Below, in pieces: positions 7,827 through 18,928 of a stretch of DNA of 64,000 nt (within the stretch, counting starts at the first letter, position 1; every line of letters begins with the position of its first letter). The stretch is from Achromobacter agilis. GTDB lineage: Bacteria > Pseudomonadota > Gammaproteobacteria > Burkholderiales > Burkholderiaceae_B. The notes beneath the pieces were generated by a model that was not told the DNA's origin, made no database searches, and saw only the letters and a list, made by a program, of their open reading frames with translations. The translations under genes and the position numbers were made by a program. Where the stretch lies: assembly GCF_900496965.1 (NCBI RefSeq), contig NZ_UFQB01000028.1, forward strand, positions 1-64,000, read 5' to 3'.

Positions 7827-8642
7827 ATGCCTAGTCTTCAACGCGGTTGGAATTCTTCTTCGCGGTCTTCATTCGGTATACGCGCAGGCGCTGGCCTCGC
7901 GGTTCTCGCGCTTCATGCTGCGGTGATCGGCGCCATCTTCATGGCGCCGGAAAACCGTCCCGAGCTCGAAGAGCCGGAGGCGATCATGGTGAGCGTGGTG
8001 GACGCGCCCATCCCCCAGATCGCCAAGGCCGAACCCACTCCTGAAGTACCGCAGCCGGTCACGGAACCGCCCCCCGAACCGCAGCCCGAGATCGAGCCCG
8101 AGCCCGAACCGGAACCCGAGCTCAAGCCGGAACCCGAACCGGAACCCGAACCCGAGCCGGTGGTTGAAAAGCCGCCCATGCCGGCGCCCAAGCCCAAGCC
8201 CAAGCCGAAACCCAAACCGAAGCCCAAACCCCAGCCCAAGCAAGAGGTCAAGCAGGAGGTCAAGCCCGAAACGCCGCCCCAGCAGACGCCGCCCAGCGGC
8301 GCGCCGGAAGGCACGCAGGCGCCTCAGGGGCCGCAGCAAGGGCCGCCGCCCGACCAGCCGGTGCTGGTGTCCAGCATCGAATTCCAGGGCGCGCGCCCGA
8401 TGCCGAATTACCCTATGGCTTCGCGCCGCATGCGCGAAGAGGGCAGGGTGGTGGTGCTGGTGGAGATCAATACCCAGGGGCTGGTCGAGCGCGCAACCAT
8501 CGATTCGTCTTCGGGCTTCTCGCGCCTGGATGAGTCCGCGCTGGCCGCCGCCCGCAAGGGCCGTTTCAAGCCTTATACCCGTAATGGCGTGGCCTATCCC
8601 GCCAAAGCCAAAATTCCGTTCGATTTCGTCATGAGGAACTGA
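7827..8642 (+). CDS. tonB: Energy transducer TonB
   Basis: The 271-residue protein has a short basic cytoplasmic tail, one membrane anchor at about 18-40 with the histidine near 30 expected in TonB, a rigid periplasmic Pro-Glu (about 82-112) then Pro-Lys (about 119-138) spacer, and a C-terminal TonB domain (about 190-271) with the YP segment and the SSGFSRLDESALAAA helix. TonB carries proton-motive energy from ExbB-ExbD to outer-membrane siderophore and haem receptors. It starts an operon with exbB (1-bp gap) and exbD (overlap) behind a Fur box. The ribosome binding site before the ATG is weak. Charge segregation in the spacer, acidic then basic, is typical of the family. Confidence 0.95.
   Translation: MPSLQRGWNSSSRSSFGIRAGAGLAVLALHAAVIGAIFMAPENRPELEEPEAIMVSVVDAPIPQIAKAEPTPEVPQPVTEPPPEPQPEIEPEPEPEPELKPEPEPEPEPEPVVEKPPMPAPKPKPKPKPKPKPKPQPKQEVKQEVKPETPPQQTPPSGAPEGTQAPQGPQQGPPPDQPVLVSSIEFQGARPMPNYPMASRRMREEGRVVVLVEINTQGLVERATIDSSSGFSRLDESALAAARKGRFKPYTRNGVAYPAKAKIPFDFVMRN
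8070..8240 (+). repeat. Low-complexity Pro-Glu / Pro-Lys coding repeat in tonB
   Basis: Alternating proline-glutamate codons (CCCGAG, CCGGAA) followed by proline-lysine codons (AAGCCC, AAACCG) create short imperfect 6-bp tandem repeats. They can change length by slippage without shifting frame. Confidence 0.8.
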
Positions 8643-8643
8643 G

Positions 8644-9614
8644 ATGTCCAACGCATTGCATAGCGCCACCCTGGTGGCGCAGGCGACTACCAGCCCGGCC
8701 GTGCCGGCGGCCGCCGCGCCCGCCGCCGCAGCGGCCGCGCCTGCGGCTCCGCAAGCCGCCTCGGCGGTCGGCGAAGCCACCCAGCAGGCCGCAGGCGTGC
8801 TCCAGCAGTCGGCCGACGCGCTGCACAGCGCCGCCGCCGCACTGCCGCCCGCTGCGCCGGCCCCCATCGCCACGCCCGATATGGGCTTCCTGCACTTCGT
8901 CGCGCAAAGCGACTTCGTGGGCAAGACCCTGTTCGTCATCCTGATCCTGATGTCGCTGGTGACCTGGTACCTGATCCTGGTCAAGGCCGCCAGCAACGTC
9001 GCCATGCGCAAGCGCGCGGCGGACTTCCTGAACAAGTTCTGGAACGCCAGCTCGCTCGAGCAGGTTGAAAACGAAATCGTGACCCACGGCGCGCGCGATC
9101 CGTTCTCGCACCTGGCCAGCCATGCCATGCACGCGCAGGCGCATCACAACAAATTCGGCGCGACCAAGCTGGAAGAGTCCGGCAGCAATTCCGATTTCGT
9201 CACCCGCACCATGCGCAAGGTCATCGACGAAGAAACCGCCAAGCTGGAAAACGGCCTGACCGTGCTGGCCTCGGTGGGTTCGACGGCGCCTTTCGTGGGC
9301 CTGTTCGGCACGGTCTGGGGCGTGTACCACGCGCTGGTCGGCATCGGCCTGTCCGACGGCGTGACCATCAACCGCATCGCCGGCCCCGTCGGCGAGGCGC
9401 TGATCATGACCGGCCTGGGCCTGGCCGTTGCCATCCCTGCGGTGCTGGCGTACAACACTTTCGTGCGCAACAACCGCGTGTTCCTGTCGCGCCTGGACGC
9501 CTTCGCGCATGACCTGTTCGCCTTCCTGACCACCGGCCAGCAGGTTGAACTGTCCGATGGCAAGGTGCGTGCCCTGCGCCGCCAGAACGGCGGCGCCCAA
9601 CGCGGGAGCGAATA

Positions 9615-9615
<1 letters not shown>
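8644..9615 (+). CDS. exbB: ExbB proton-channel subunit (MotA/TolQ/ExbB family)
   Basis: The 323-residue inner-membrane protein has an Ala/Pro-rich N-terminal extension of about 80 residues, a first membrane helix near 98-115, and the family core with helices near 205-230 and 245-275. The conserved GLFGTVWGVYHAL and GPVGEALIMTGLGLAVAIPAVLAYN segments line the proton path. ExbB forms the pentameric channel that drives TonB. The long N-terminal extension, probably periplasmic, matches the long-form ExbB of many betaproteobacteria. GAGGAA precedes the ATG, 1 bp after the tonB stop. Confidence 0.95.
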
Positions 9616-10100
<485 letters not shown>

Positions 10101-10164
10101 ACGAATTCCGGCCGGGGGCGCACTTCGCGCCCCCTTTCGGCCGGGATCGCGCTAGAATCGCGGC

Positions 10165-10836
10165 ATGCGAGTTCTGGTAATCGAAGACGACACCACCCTG
10201 GGCCATGCGCTCCAGGAATTCCTGGCCGACCAGGGTTATGCGGTCGACTGGCTGACCGAAGGCGACCGTGTCCTGGGCGCCCTGGCAGGCCAGCCGTACG
10301 ATCTGCTGCTGCTTGATCTCAACCTTCCGGGCATGAGCGGGCTGGACGTCCTGAGGCAATTGCGCCAGGACGGCAATCAGGTTCCCGTGCTCATCCTCAC
10401 TGCCCGCGACGGCATCGACGACCGCGTCGCCGGCCTGGACGCCGGCGCGGACGATTACGTTACCAAGCCTTTCGAACTGCCCGAGCTGGCGGCGCGCGTG
10501 CGCGCCTTCGGCCGCCGCCGCGCCGGACAGGCGCAGCCCCTGATCGAAGTGGGCCCGCTGGTGTTCGACACCGTCGGACGCGAAGTCCGCGCCAATGGCC
10601 AGCGCCTGTCGTTGTCCGTGCGCGAACTGTCTGTGCTGGAAATGCTGATGGCCCGCGTGGGCCGTGTCGTGGCCAAGCGCCAGATCGTGAATTCGCTTTC
10701 CGCCTGGGATGCCGACTTCAGCGAAAACGCCGTCGAAGTCTATGTGTACCGCCTGCGCAAGCGCCTCGAAGGCACGGGCGCCAGCATCCAGACAGTGCGC
10801 GGCTTTGGCTACATGCTGGATGTCGAAACGGCCTGA
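10165..10836 (+). CDS. OmpR/PhoB-family response regulator
   Basis: The 223-residue protein has a receiver domain (1-115) with the acidic pocket E7-D8-D9, the phosphoacceptor D51, the conserved threonine in LTARD and the lysine in TKPF, followed by a winged-helix DNA-binding domain (about 127-220) ending VYRLRKRLEG...GFGYML. It resembles the QseB/TctD group. Its kinase starts 74 bp downstream. The target is not evident; the partner kinase overlaps kup, so a role in ion or envelope homeostasis is possible but unproven. Confidence 0.92.
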   Translation: MRVLVIEDDTTLGHALQEFLADQGYAVDWLTEGDRVLGALAGQPYDLLLLDLNLPGMSGLDVLRQLRQDGNQVPVLILTARDGIDDRVAGLDAGADDYVTKPFELPELAARVRAFGRRRAGQAQPLIEVGPLVFDTVGREVRANGQRLSLSVRELSVLEMLMARVGRVVAKRQIVNSLSAWDADFSENAVEVYVYRLRKRLEGTGASIQTVRGFGYMLDVETA

Positions 10837-10910
10837 CGGCTTCACGGCCCGCCGGCGGCCGCCACATGCCGGCCGAGCGCATCCCATCGCCTGAGCAAGG
10901 GCATCGCGTC

Positions 10911-12026
10911 ATGACGCAGGAACGCACTCCCAACGCCCCCCCGGCTTCGCGCCCCTTACTTCCCTCCCGTTCGCTTGCGCGGCATCTGGTCATCCGGCTG
11001 ATGCCGCCGATCCTGCTGCTCGTCCTGCTGGACCTGGCCGCAACCTGGGTCATCACGCACAAGATCGACATGTCGCTCTGGATGCTTGAGGACTTCTTCT
11101 GGCTGATGGTGGTGGGGCAGATCGCCCTGATCGCCTTGTTCACCTGGGTAGTGGTGCAGGGCGTGCGCTCGGGCCTGCGGTCCGTCAACCACCTGTCCGA
11201 GGAGATCCGGCAGCGTTCCATCGACGACATGCAGCCGCTGGAAGTGGCGGGCGTGCCGGTAGAGATCGAGCCGCTGGTGACGCATACCAATGACCTGCTG
11301 CTGCGCCTGGACGCTTCGCTGGCGGCGCAGCGGCGCTTCATCGGCCACGCGGCCCACCAGCTGCGCACCCCCTTGTCCGGCCTGCGGCTGGAGTCGGAGC
11401 TGATGCTGGCCCGGCCCCTGCCCGACGATGTGCGGGCGAGGGCGGAACGCATCAAGGCGGTGAGCGACCGCATGATCCGGCTGGGCCAGCAGTTGCTGGT
11501 GCTGGCGCGGGCCGATCCCAACGCGCGTCCGCAAGACAGCTTCGTGCGCATCGACCTGTGCGAATGGGTCCGGGCGCATGGCGCCGAATGGTTTCCGCGC
11601 GTGCGCGAAGCGCGCTACGAACTCGACCTGGTGGCGCCCGACGCGCCTATCTGGATCGACGCCGATCCCTTGCTGCTGGCGGAACTGCTGGGCAACCTGA
11701 TCGACAACGCCTTGCGCTACGGCAACGCCACGGGCCGCATCACGCTGATCGTGGGCGCCAATCCGCCTTCCCTGACCGTCGAGGACGACGGGCCGGGGAT
11801 ACCTCCGGAAGAGCGCGACCGCGTGTTCGAGGCGTTCTATCGTTCGCCCAGCGCCACGGTAGGGGGCTCGGGCCTGGGCCTGGCCATCGTGCGCGAGATC
11901 GCGCACGCGCATGGCGCCTGGTGGAAGCTCACCAGCCGCCCCGATTTTTCCGGCACACGGCTATCCGTCGTGTTTCCCGGCCCTCGAAAAGGGGCCCAAC
12001 TCACCCGTCAAGAACCCACATCATGA
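10911..12026 (+). CDS. Two-component sensor histidine kinase
   Basis: The 371-residue membrane kinase has two helices (about 28-45 and 60-80) with almost no periplasmic loop, a HAMP-like linker, the dimerisation helix with its phosphorylated histidine in AAHQLRTP, and the ATPase domain with N-box (LLGNLIDNALRYGN), G1 (DDGPGIP) and G2 (GSGLGLAI) motifs. The tiny sensor region suggests it senses within or next to the membrane. It pairs with the regulator at 10165. Start ATG 10911 is preceded by AAGG; an upstream in-frame ATG at 10866 would add 15 residues. Its TGA stop overlaps the kup ATG. Confidence 0.92.
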   Translation: MTQERTPNAPPASRPLLPSRSLARHLVIRLMPPILLLVLLDLAATWVITHKIDMSLWMLEDFFWLMVVGQIALIALFTWVVVQGVRSGLRSVNHLSEEIRQRSIDDMQPLEVAGVPVEIEPLVTHTNDLLLRLDASLAAQRRFIGHAAHQLRTPLSGLRLESELMLARPLPDDVRARAERIKAVSDRMIRLGQQLLVLARADPNARPQDSFVRIDLCEWVRAHGAEWFPRVREARYELDLVAPDAPIWIDADPLLLAELLGNLIDNALRYGNATGRITLIVGANPPSLTVEDDGPGIPPEERDRVFEAFYRSPSATVGGSGLGLAIVREIAHAHGAWWKLTSRPDFSGTRLSVVFPGPRKGAQLTRQEPTS

Positions 12027-13951
12027 GCCAGGATACAGCCGGCGCTCCCACCCCGAACGTCGCCCACGCAAGCGGCGCGCATGCGCCATCGTCGCGGGCG
12101 GCGCTCATCCTGGGGGCGCTGGGCGTGGTGTACGGAGACATCGGCACCAGCCCCCTGTACACGCTGCGGGCCTGTCTCACGGGCCTGAGCGTGCACACTG
12201 ACCTGGAGCCGCCGCATCTGCTGGGCGTGCTGTCCATCCTGTTCTGGATGCTGATGGTGGTGGTGTCGTTCAAGTACGTGACGCTGGTGCTGCGCGCCGA
12301 CAACCGCGGCGAAGGCGGCACGCTGGCGCTGCTGGAGCTGGCGGTGCGCGCCCGCGAAGGCAAGTTGCGTTGGGTGCTGATCGTGCTGGGGATCTTCGGC
12401 GCCGCGCTGTTCTACGGCGACAGCATGATTACGCCGGCGATCTCTGTGCTGTCGGCGCTGGAAGGGATCGGCATCGTGTCGCACCAGCTCGACAACTGGG
12501 TCGTGCCGATCGCGCTGGTGGTGCTGGTGGCGCTGTTCGTGATCCAGTCGCACGGCACGGGCGCCATGGGCAAGCTCTTCGGTCCGGTGATGCTGCTTTG
12601 GTTCGGCACGCTGGCCGCGCTGGGCGGCTGGCAGATCTGGCAGACGCCGGAGGTGCTGGCCGCGCTGAATCCCATGTGGGGGCTGCGCTTCATCATCGAG
12701 TTCCCCTGGATCAGCTTCGTGCTGCTGGGCGCGGTGGTGCTGGCATTGACGGGCGCCGAGGCCCTGTACGCGGACATGGGCCATTTCGGCCGTCCGGCGA
12801 TCCGCAGGGCCTGGTTCAGCATGGTGCTGCCGGCGCTGACGCTGTGCTATTTCGGCCAGGGCGCGCTGCTGTTGCGCGATCCCGAAGCCATCCGCAATCC
12901 GTTCTTCATGATGGCCCCCGACTGGGGGCTGGCGCCGCTAGTTGCCCTGGCCACGATCGCCACGATCGTGGCGTCGCAGGCGGTGATTTCGGGCGCGTAT
13001 TCGGTGACCCGCCAGGCGGTGCAGTTGGGCTTCTGGCCGCGCATGCAGATCCTGCACACCTCGGCGATCGAGAAAGGGCAGATCTACCTGCCGCAGGTCA
13101 ACGCGCTGCTGCTGTGCGCGGTGCTGGTCCTGGTGCTGCTGTTCCGCAATTCCGACAACCTGGCCGCCGCCTACGGTTTCGCGGTCACGGGCACCATGCT
13201 GACGACCTCGGTGCTGGCTTTCGCGGTGCTGCCGCGAGGCAGCACGGGCGTGAAGCGGATGATGTGGTTCGTGGTGCTGGGCATGCTGCTGCTGTTCGAT
13301 GTGCTGCTGTTCTCGGCCAATGTGTTCAAGATCCACGAGGGCGGCTGGCTGCCGCTGGTGGTGGCGATCGTGGTGTTCACGCTGATGATGACGTGGCGCC
13401 GCGGCCGCCGGCTGCTGTCCGAGATGCAGCAGAGGGACCGCCAGCCGCTCAAGGAATTCATGGCGCAGCTTGAGGAGTATCCGCCGTCGCGCGTGCCCGG
13501 CACCGCCATCTTCATGACCATGAATTCCGGGAACGTGCCGCCGGCCCTGCTGCACAACCTGAAGCACAACAAGGTGCTGCACGATCACGTGCTATTCCTG
13601 ACCATTCTGGTGGCGGACGTGCCGTACGTGTCGCCGGAAGAGCGCTTCACGGTGCAGAAGATCAGCGCCTCCAGCTGGCAGGCCACGATCAACTACGGCT
13701 TCAAGGAAGATCCGGACGTGCCGGAAGCGCTGCGTCTGGTGGCCGAAGCCTATCCGGAAATCGATCTGGAGCCGATGCGGACGTCGTATTTCCTGTCGCG
13801 CCAGACCGTGGTGGCGGCGAAGAAGCCGGCGTTGTGGCGCTGGCGCCGCGCGGTGTTTTCCTTCATGGCGCGCAATTCGACCCGCAGCACGAAGTTCTTC
13901 AAGATTCCGGCGAACCGGGTCGTCGAGATGGGGATGCAGGTCGAGCTGTAG
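12023..13951 (+). CDS. kup: KUP-family low-affinity K+ uptake protein
   Basis: The 642-residue membrane protein has twelve hydrophobic segments and the KUP signatures VVYGDIGTSPLYTL (N-terminal), RADNRGEGG, and FYGDSMITPAISVLSALEG, with a C-terminal cytoplasmic domain. It imports K+ with protons. E. coli Kup is 622 residues. The start was set at the ATG that overlaps the kinase stop codon (ATGA); the open frame upstream has no family similarity. The overlap places kup in the operon with a two-component system, so K+ uptake may be expressed together with that sensor. A strong bidirectional terminator follows. Confidence 0.94.
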   Translation: MSQDTAGAPTPNVAHASGAHAPSSRAALILGALGVVYGDIGTSPLYTLRACLTGLSVHTDLEPPHLLGVLSILFWMLMVVVSFKYVTLVLRADNRGEGGTLALLELAVRAREGKLRWVLIVLGIFGAALFYGDSMITPAISVLSALEGIGIVSHQLDNWVVPIALVVLVALFVIQSHGTGAMGKLFGPVMLLWFGTLAALGGWQIWQTPEVLAALNPMWGLRFIIEFPWISFVLLGAVVLALTGAEALYADMGHFGRPAIRRAWFSMVLPALTLCYFGQGALLLRDPEAIRNPFFMMAPDWGLAPLVALATIATIVASQAVISGAYSVTRQAVQLGFWPRMQILHTSAIEKGQIYLPQVNALLLCAVLVLVLLFRNSDNLAAAYGFAVTGTMLTTSVLAFAVLPRGSTGVKRMMWFVVLGMLLLFDVLLFSANVFKIHEGGWLPLVVAIVVFTLMMTWRRGRRLLSEMQQRDRQPLKEFMAQLEEYPPSRVPGTAIFMTMNSGNVPPALLHNLKHNKVLHDHVLFLTILVADVPYVSPEERFTVQKISASSWQATINYGFKEDPDVPEALRLVAEAYPEIDLEPMRTSYFLSRQTVVAAKKPALWRWRRAVFSFMARNSTRSTKFFKIPANRVVEMGMQVEL

Positions 13952-13998
13952 GCGGAGGCCTGCCGCGCCCGGCGCGCGGCGCCGGCGCCCTGGAAAAG

Positions 13999-14030
13999 AA
14001 AAAACCCTTCGGCATGCCGAAGGGTTTTTT
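13999..14030. terminator. Bidirectional terminator between kup and argG
   Basis: A 15-bp perfect stem (13999-14013 with 14016-14030) has an A-run on one flank and a T-run on the other, so it can stop both kup (+) and argG (-). Confidence 0.92.
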
Positions 14031-14050
14031 AACGTCAGGCCGCCGAAGGA

Positions 14051-15469
<1,419 letters not shown>

Positions 15470-16393
15470 TTAACTCTTTTGGGCGGAGGGCCGGGGAGCG
15501 AACAGCGCGGGCACGTCGAGCTGGGGGATCAGCTGCGCGGTAGCCGTGGCCAGGCGCGTGGACGGCCGATGGCGGGCGCAGGCCAGCACCAGGTCGTTGG
15601 TGATCGCCGGGTTGCCGATATCGCACAGGGACAGTTCGTGTTCCGCGGCCGGCCCGCGCGCCGCCGAGCGCGGCAGGATCGCGTAGGCGTCGCCCTGGGC
15701 GGCCAGTTCGACGATGGTCTGGACGGCGTCCACTTCGACCGCGATCGTCAGCCGCACGCCCTGGGCGCGGCACACGCTTTCGACCAAGGTGCGGATGGCG
15801 TTGGGCAGGCTGGGCACCACCAGCGGATAGTCGCCCAGCTGCGCCACGTCGATCCGCGCGGGCAGCGGGGGGCGATGCCCGGCCGCCGCCACCAGCACCA
15901 GGTCTTCGCGGAACAGCGATTCGTACGCCAGCTGGGGCGAAGGGGCGGGATCGTAAAGCAGGGCCAGGTCGACCCGGCCGGCCAGCAGCCATTCGCGCAC
16001 CTGGGCGCTTAGGCCCTCCGCCACCGCGATGGACGCGCCGGGAAAGCCGCGGCGAAAGGCCTGGACCAGCGGCGGGGTCAGCACCCGCGCGATGCGGGGC
16101 GGCAGGCCCACGATCACTTTGCCCGTAGGCGTTTCGCGCAGGCTTTGCAGGTCTTCCTTGGCGCGTTCGGCCAGGGCCAGGAGGGCGCGGGCGTGTTCCA
16201 GGAAGCGCAGGCCGGCTTCGGTGGGCTCCGCGCCGCGGCCGTTGCGATACAGCAAGTGCTGGCCGAGCTCCAGTTCCAGCAGGCGCACCTGGCGGCTGAG
16301 CGTGGGCTGCGCCACGTCCAGCATTTCGGCCGCGCGGGAGAAGCTGCGCCGTTCCGCCACCCGCAGGAAGTATTCGATCTGCTTGAGGTCCAC
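15470..16393 (-). CDS. LysR-type transcriptional regulator
   Basis: The 307-residue protein has the LysR N-terminal helix-turn-helix (LKQIEYFLRVAERRSFSRAAE then QPTLSRQVRLLE) and a C-terminal co-inducer-binding domain (about 90-300). The family N-terminus fixes the start at GTG 16391-16393; the longer open frame upstream has no LysR similarity and would run into the divergent gene. It is divergent from the amidohydrolase/Bug cluster, with an inverted repeat of T-N11-A type between them, so it most likely controls that cluster. The effector is unknown, plausibly an aromatic- or dicarboxylate-derived intermediate. Confidence 0.9.
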   Translation of the reverse strand: MDLKQIEYFLRVAERRSFSRAAEMLDVAQPTLSRQVRLLELELGQHLLYRNGRGAEPTEAGLRFLEHARALLALAERAKEDLQSLRETPTGKVIVGLPPRIARVLTPPLVQAFRRGFPGASIAVAEGLSAQVREWLLAGRVDLALLYDPAPSPQLAYESLFREDLVLVAAAGHRPPLPARIDVAQLGDYPLVVPSLPNAIRTLVESVCRAQGVRLTIAVEVDAVQTIVELAAQGDAYAILPRSAARGPAAEHELSLCDIGNPAITNDLVLACARHRPSTRLATATAQLIPQLDVPALFAPRPSAQKS

Positions 16394-16410
16394 TGGGTAT
16401 TTAATATTTC

Positions 16411-16432
16411 TATATCTGAAATCAAAGATATA
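16411..16432. promoter_or_regulatory. LysR-type operator
   Basis: TATATCT (16411-16417) and AGATATA (16426-16432) are perfect inverted arms around an 8-nt spacer, matching the T-N11-A layout of LysR recognition sites. The site lies between the regulator and the amidohydrolase it faces. Confidence 0.6.
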
Positions 16433-16489
16433 GCATTGTTTGGCCACCTGCAATCCGGGAGCATGACACTTTCCCCATAGGAAGCCGCC

Positions 16490-17356
16490 GTGCCCGATTG
16501 CCGTCCTCCGCTTGCAACGCCGTCCCGTCCCCGCCATGCGCTGCCGCCCGGGGCATGCGATGCGCATTGCCATGTCTTCGGCCCGGCCGACGTATTCCCG
16601 TATGCCGAGGGCCGGTCGTATACGCCGCCGGACGCGCCGTATGCGGCCATGGCGGCGCTGCATGAACGCCTGGGCGTGGAGCGCGCGGTGGTGGTGCAGG
16701 CCAATTGCCACGGATCCGACCACCGGGCCTTGCTGCACGCGCTGGCCGCCAGCGGCGGCCGCTATCGCGGCGTGGCGCTGCTGGGCGCCGACGCTACCGA
16801 GCAGCAGGTTCGGCTGCTGCACGAGGGCGGCGTGCGCGCGGCGCGCTTCAATTTCGTACCCCACCTGGGCGGCGCGCCCGAGCCGGCGGTATTTGATCAT
16901 GTGGTGGCGTTGATCGCGCCGCTGGGCTGGCACCTGTGCCTGCATCTGGACGGCGCGATGCTGCCCGATCTGTTACCGCGGCTGGCAACCTTGCCGGTGC
17001 CTTTCGTGGTGGACCACATGGGGCGGGTGAAGGCGGCCGATGGGCTGGATTCGCCGGCGATGCGCGCCTTGCTCGGCCTGGCCGAGGTGCCGCAAGCCTG
17101 GGTCAAGGTGTCCGGCATCGACCGCATCGCGTCCGGCCGCCGCCCGTTCGGGGAGGGCCTGCCTTTCGTGCGCGCCCTGGCGCAGGCCCTGCCCGGGCGC
17201 TGCCTGTGGGGCACGGACTGGCCGCATCCGAACGTCTCGGGGGACATGCCCGACGACGGCGAATTGGTCGATCTTTTTTTCCAGGCCTGCCCGGATGACG
17301 CGTTGCGCCGGCAGATCCTGGTGGACAACCCCGCGAGGCTGTACGGGTTCCGGTAG
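16490..17356 (+). CDS. TIM-barrel amidohydrolase (2-pyrone-4,6-dicarboxylate hydrolase-like)
   Basis: The 288-residue metal-dependent hydrolase of the amidohydrolase-2 superfamily has DAHCHVFG at 24-31 (first His-x-His), a DHMGR motif in the middle of the barrel, and GTDWPHPN near the C-terminus with the conserved aspartate. The closest familiar relatives are LigI-type lactonases that open 2-pyrone-4,6-dicarboxylate, and related enol-lactone hydrolases. The start is GTG 16490 with AGGAAG upstream. It opens a cluster with a Bug-type binding protein and a carboxymuconolactone-decarboxylase-like protein, consistent with catabolism of an aromatic-derived acid or lactone. The substrate is inferred, not shown. 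Confidence 0.82.
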   Translation: MPDCRPPLATPSRPRHALPPGACDAHCHVFGPADVFPYAEGRSYTPPDAPYAAMAALHERLGVERAVVVQANCHGSDHRALLHALAASGGRYRGVALLGADATEQQVRLLHEGGVRAARFNFVPHLGGAPEPAVFDHVVALIAPLGWHLCLHLDGAMLPDLLPRLATLPVPFVVDHMGRVKAADGLDSPAMRALLGLAEVPQAWVKVSGIDRIASGRRPFGEGLPFVRALAQALPGRCLWGTDWPHPNVSGDMPDDGELVDLFFQACPDDALRRQILVDNPARLYGFR

Positions 17357-17427
17357 GTGGCAGTCCGCGCGGCGGCCGTCCGGCGGCGCGCGATCGATAA
17401 GAACATTCCATTCGACGAGGAGACATC

Positions 17428-18381
17428 ATGTTCAAGAAAATTCTGTCGGCCGGCCTGCTGAGCCTGGCCGCCCTGGGAGCCGCCCGGGCCGAGGGGCCGG
17501 TGCGCCTCATCATCGCCTTTCCGCCGGGCGGGCCGGTGGACCTGGTGGGCCGGGTGCTGGCCGAGCAACTGGGCAAGGAGCTCAAGCAGCAGGTCATCGT
17601 GGAAAACAAGGCTGGGGCCAACGGCAATATCGCGGCGGCCTATGTGGCGAAGGCACCCGCCGACGGCTCGGTGCTGTTCCTGACCAGCGTGGGCGCGGTG
17701 GCGATCAGCCCGGCGCTGTACAAGGACCTGCCGTACGACCCCGCGCGCGACTTCGCGCCGGTCTCCAAGGTGGTGAACAACGCCACGGTATTCGTGGTGA
17801 ACCCGTCCAACCCGGCGGCGGACGCGGCGGATTTCGTCAAGAAATCGCAGGCGGCCGCGCAATCGGTGGCGATTGGATCCTCGGGCATCGGCAGCATTCC
17901 GCACCTGACGCTGGAGATGTTCGCCGACGCCAGCAAGGCGAACGTGATGCACGTGCCGTATAAGGGCGCGGCGCCGGTCATCAATGACGTGATGGGCAAT
18001 CAGGTGTCGGGCTTTTTCGGCGACGTGCCCGGCCTGATCGGCCACATCCAGGGCGGCAAGCTGAAGGCGCTGGGGATCGCGGCGGCCACGCGCCATCCGC
18101 TGCTGCCGGACGTCAAGACGCTGGCCGAGCAGGGCATTCCCGGCGTGGAGTCCAACAACTGGTACGGCATCGTGGCGCCGGCCGCCACGCCGCCGGCCAC
18201 CATCGACAAGCTCAACCAGGCCGTGCGCGCCGCGCTGGGCGCCGAAAGCGTGCGCGCCCGCCTGGAGAAGTTCGGCGCCCAGGCTGCTCCCGGCAGCCCG
18301 CAGGAACTGGCGGCGCTGATTGCGTCCGACCGCGAAAAATGGACCGCGCTGATCCAGCGCAAGAACATCCGTCCGGAGTGA
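17428..18381 (+). CDS. Bug-family (TctC) tripartite tricarboxylate transporter binding protein
   Basis: The 317-residue protein has a signal peptide (about 1-21, ending ARA) and the Bug fold. Visible motifs are RLIIAFPPGGPVDLVGR near 26-42, the NKAGANGNIAA loop, and HVPYKGAAPVINDVMG near 175-190. Bug proteins bind carboxylates or related small molecules in the periplasm and usually work with TctA/TctB membrane proteins. None is encoded nearby, which is the common situation for the many orphan Bug genes of Bordetella-like genomes. GAGGAG precedes the ATG. It lies 71 bp after the amidohydrolase and 4 bp before the next gene, so it is in the operon. Confidence 0.92.
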   Translation: MFKKILSAGLLSLAALGAARAEGPVRLIIAFPPGGPVDLVGRVLAEQLGKELKQQVIVENKAGANGNIAAAYVAKAPADGSVLFLTSVGAVAISPALYKDLPYDPARDFAPVSKVVNNATVFVVNPSNPAADAADFVKKSQAAAQSVAIGSSGIGSIPHLTLEMFADASKANVMHVPYKGAAPVINDVMGNQVSGFFGDVPGLIGHIQGGKLKALGIAAATRHPLLPDVKTLAEQGIPGVESNNWYGIVAPAATPPATIDKLNQAVRAALGAESVRARLEKFGAQAAPGSPQELAALIASDREKWTALIQRKNIRPE

Positions 18382-18385
18382 TCCC

Positions 18386-18916
18386 ATGAACGCAAGCCGA
18401 GTCGCGTCCGTCGTGCCGGGCACCCGCGGCGAACTGGCCGCGCTGGAGGCGCGCATCGCCGCCGCCCGCGGCCGCATTTCGCCGCTGTACCAGGTGCTGC
18501 TGAACAGTCCCGCCGTAGTCGAGGGCTGGGAGGCCATGTTGACCGCCATCCGCCAGAAGACGTCGCTGCCGCCGCGCCTGCGGGAGATGATCATCCTGCG
18601 CGTGGCTACCTTGAACCGCGCGCCCTATGAGTTCGAGGCGCACGTGCCGCATGCGCTGGCCGCCGGCATGCCCCAGGGGCTGGTCGATGCGCTGCGCGCC
18701 GGGCCGGCGCCGGCCGATGTCGAGGGACTCGAACCGGGCGAGGCCGACGTGCTGGCGCTGACCGACGCCATGACGCGCGACATCGAGGTGCCCGATGCGG
18801 TGTTTGCGCCGCTGCGGGCCCGCTACGATGATACGCAGCTGGTCGAACTGGCGGCGACCGTCGGGGCGTACAACATGGTGTCGCGCTTCCTCGTGGCGTT
18901 GCGCGTGGGGCATTGA
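18386..18916 (+). CDS. Carboxymuconolactone decarboxylase-family protein
   Basis: The 176-residue all-helical protein has the CMD/AhpD-like core (about 45-125): a LPPRLREMIILRVATLN helix followed by YEFEAHVPHALAAGM, where AhpD-type proteins carry a Cys-x-x-Cys. No such cysteine pair is present here, so a redox role is unlikely. A decarboxylase- or isomerase-like role in aromatic catabolism fits the neighbours. It begins 4 bp after the Bug gene and is followed at once by a ferredoxin-like-fold protein gene. Confidence 0.82.
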   Translation: MNASRVASVVPGTRGELAALEARIAAARGRISPLYQVLLNSPAVVEGWEAMLTAIRQKTSLPPRLREMIILRVATLNRAPYEFEAHVPHALAAGMPQGLVDALRAGPAPADVEGLEPGEADVLALTDAMTRDIEVPDAVFAPLRARYDDTQLVELAATVGAYNMVSRFLVALRVGH

Positions 18917-18928
18917 AAGGAGATGACG

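Noticed and set aside
8070..8240. Short regular repeats that resemble a tandem array or CRISPR
   Set aside because: The period is 6 bp and codes for Pro-Glu/Pro-Lys in tonB; there are no spacers or cas genes.
16394..16945. A 184-residue N-terminal extension of the LysR protein
   Set aside because: It crosses the operator and overlaps the divergent amidohydrolase; LysR proteins begin directly at the helix-turn-helix, as from the GTG at 16393.
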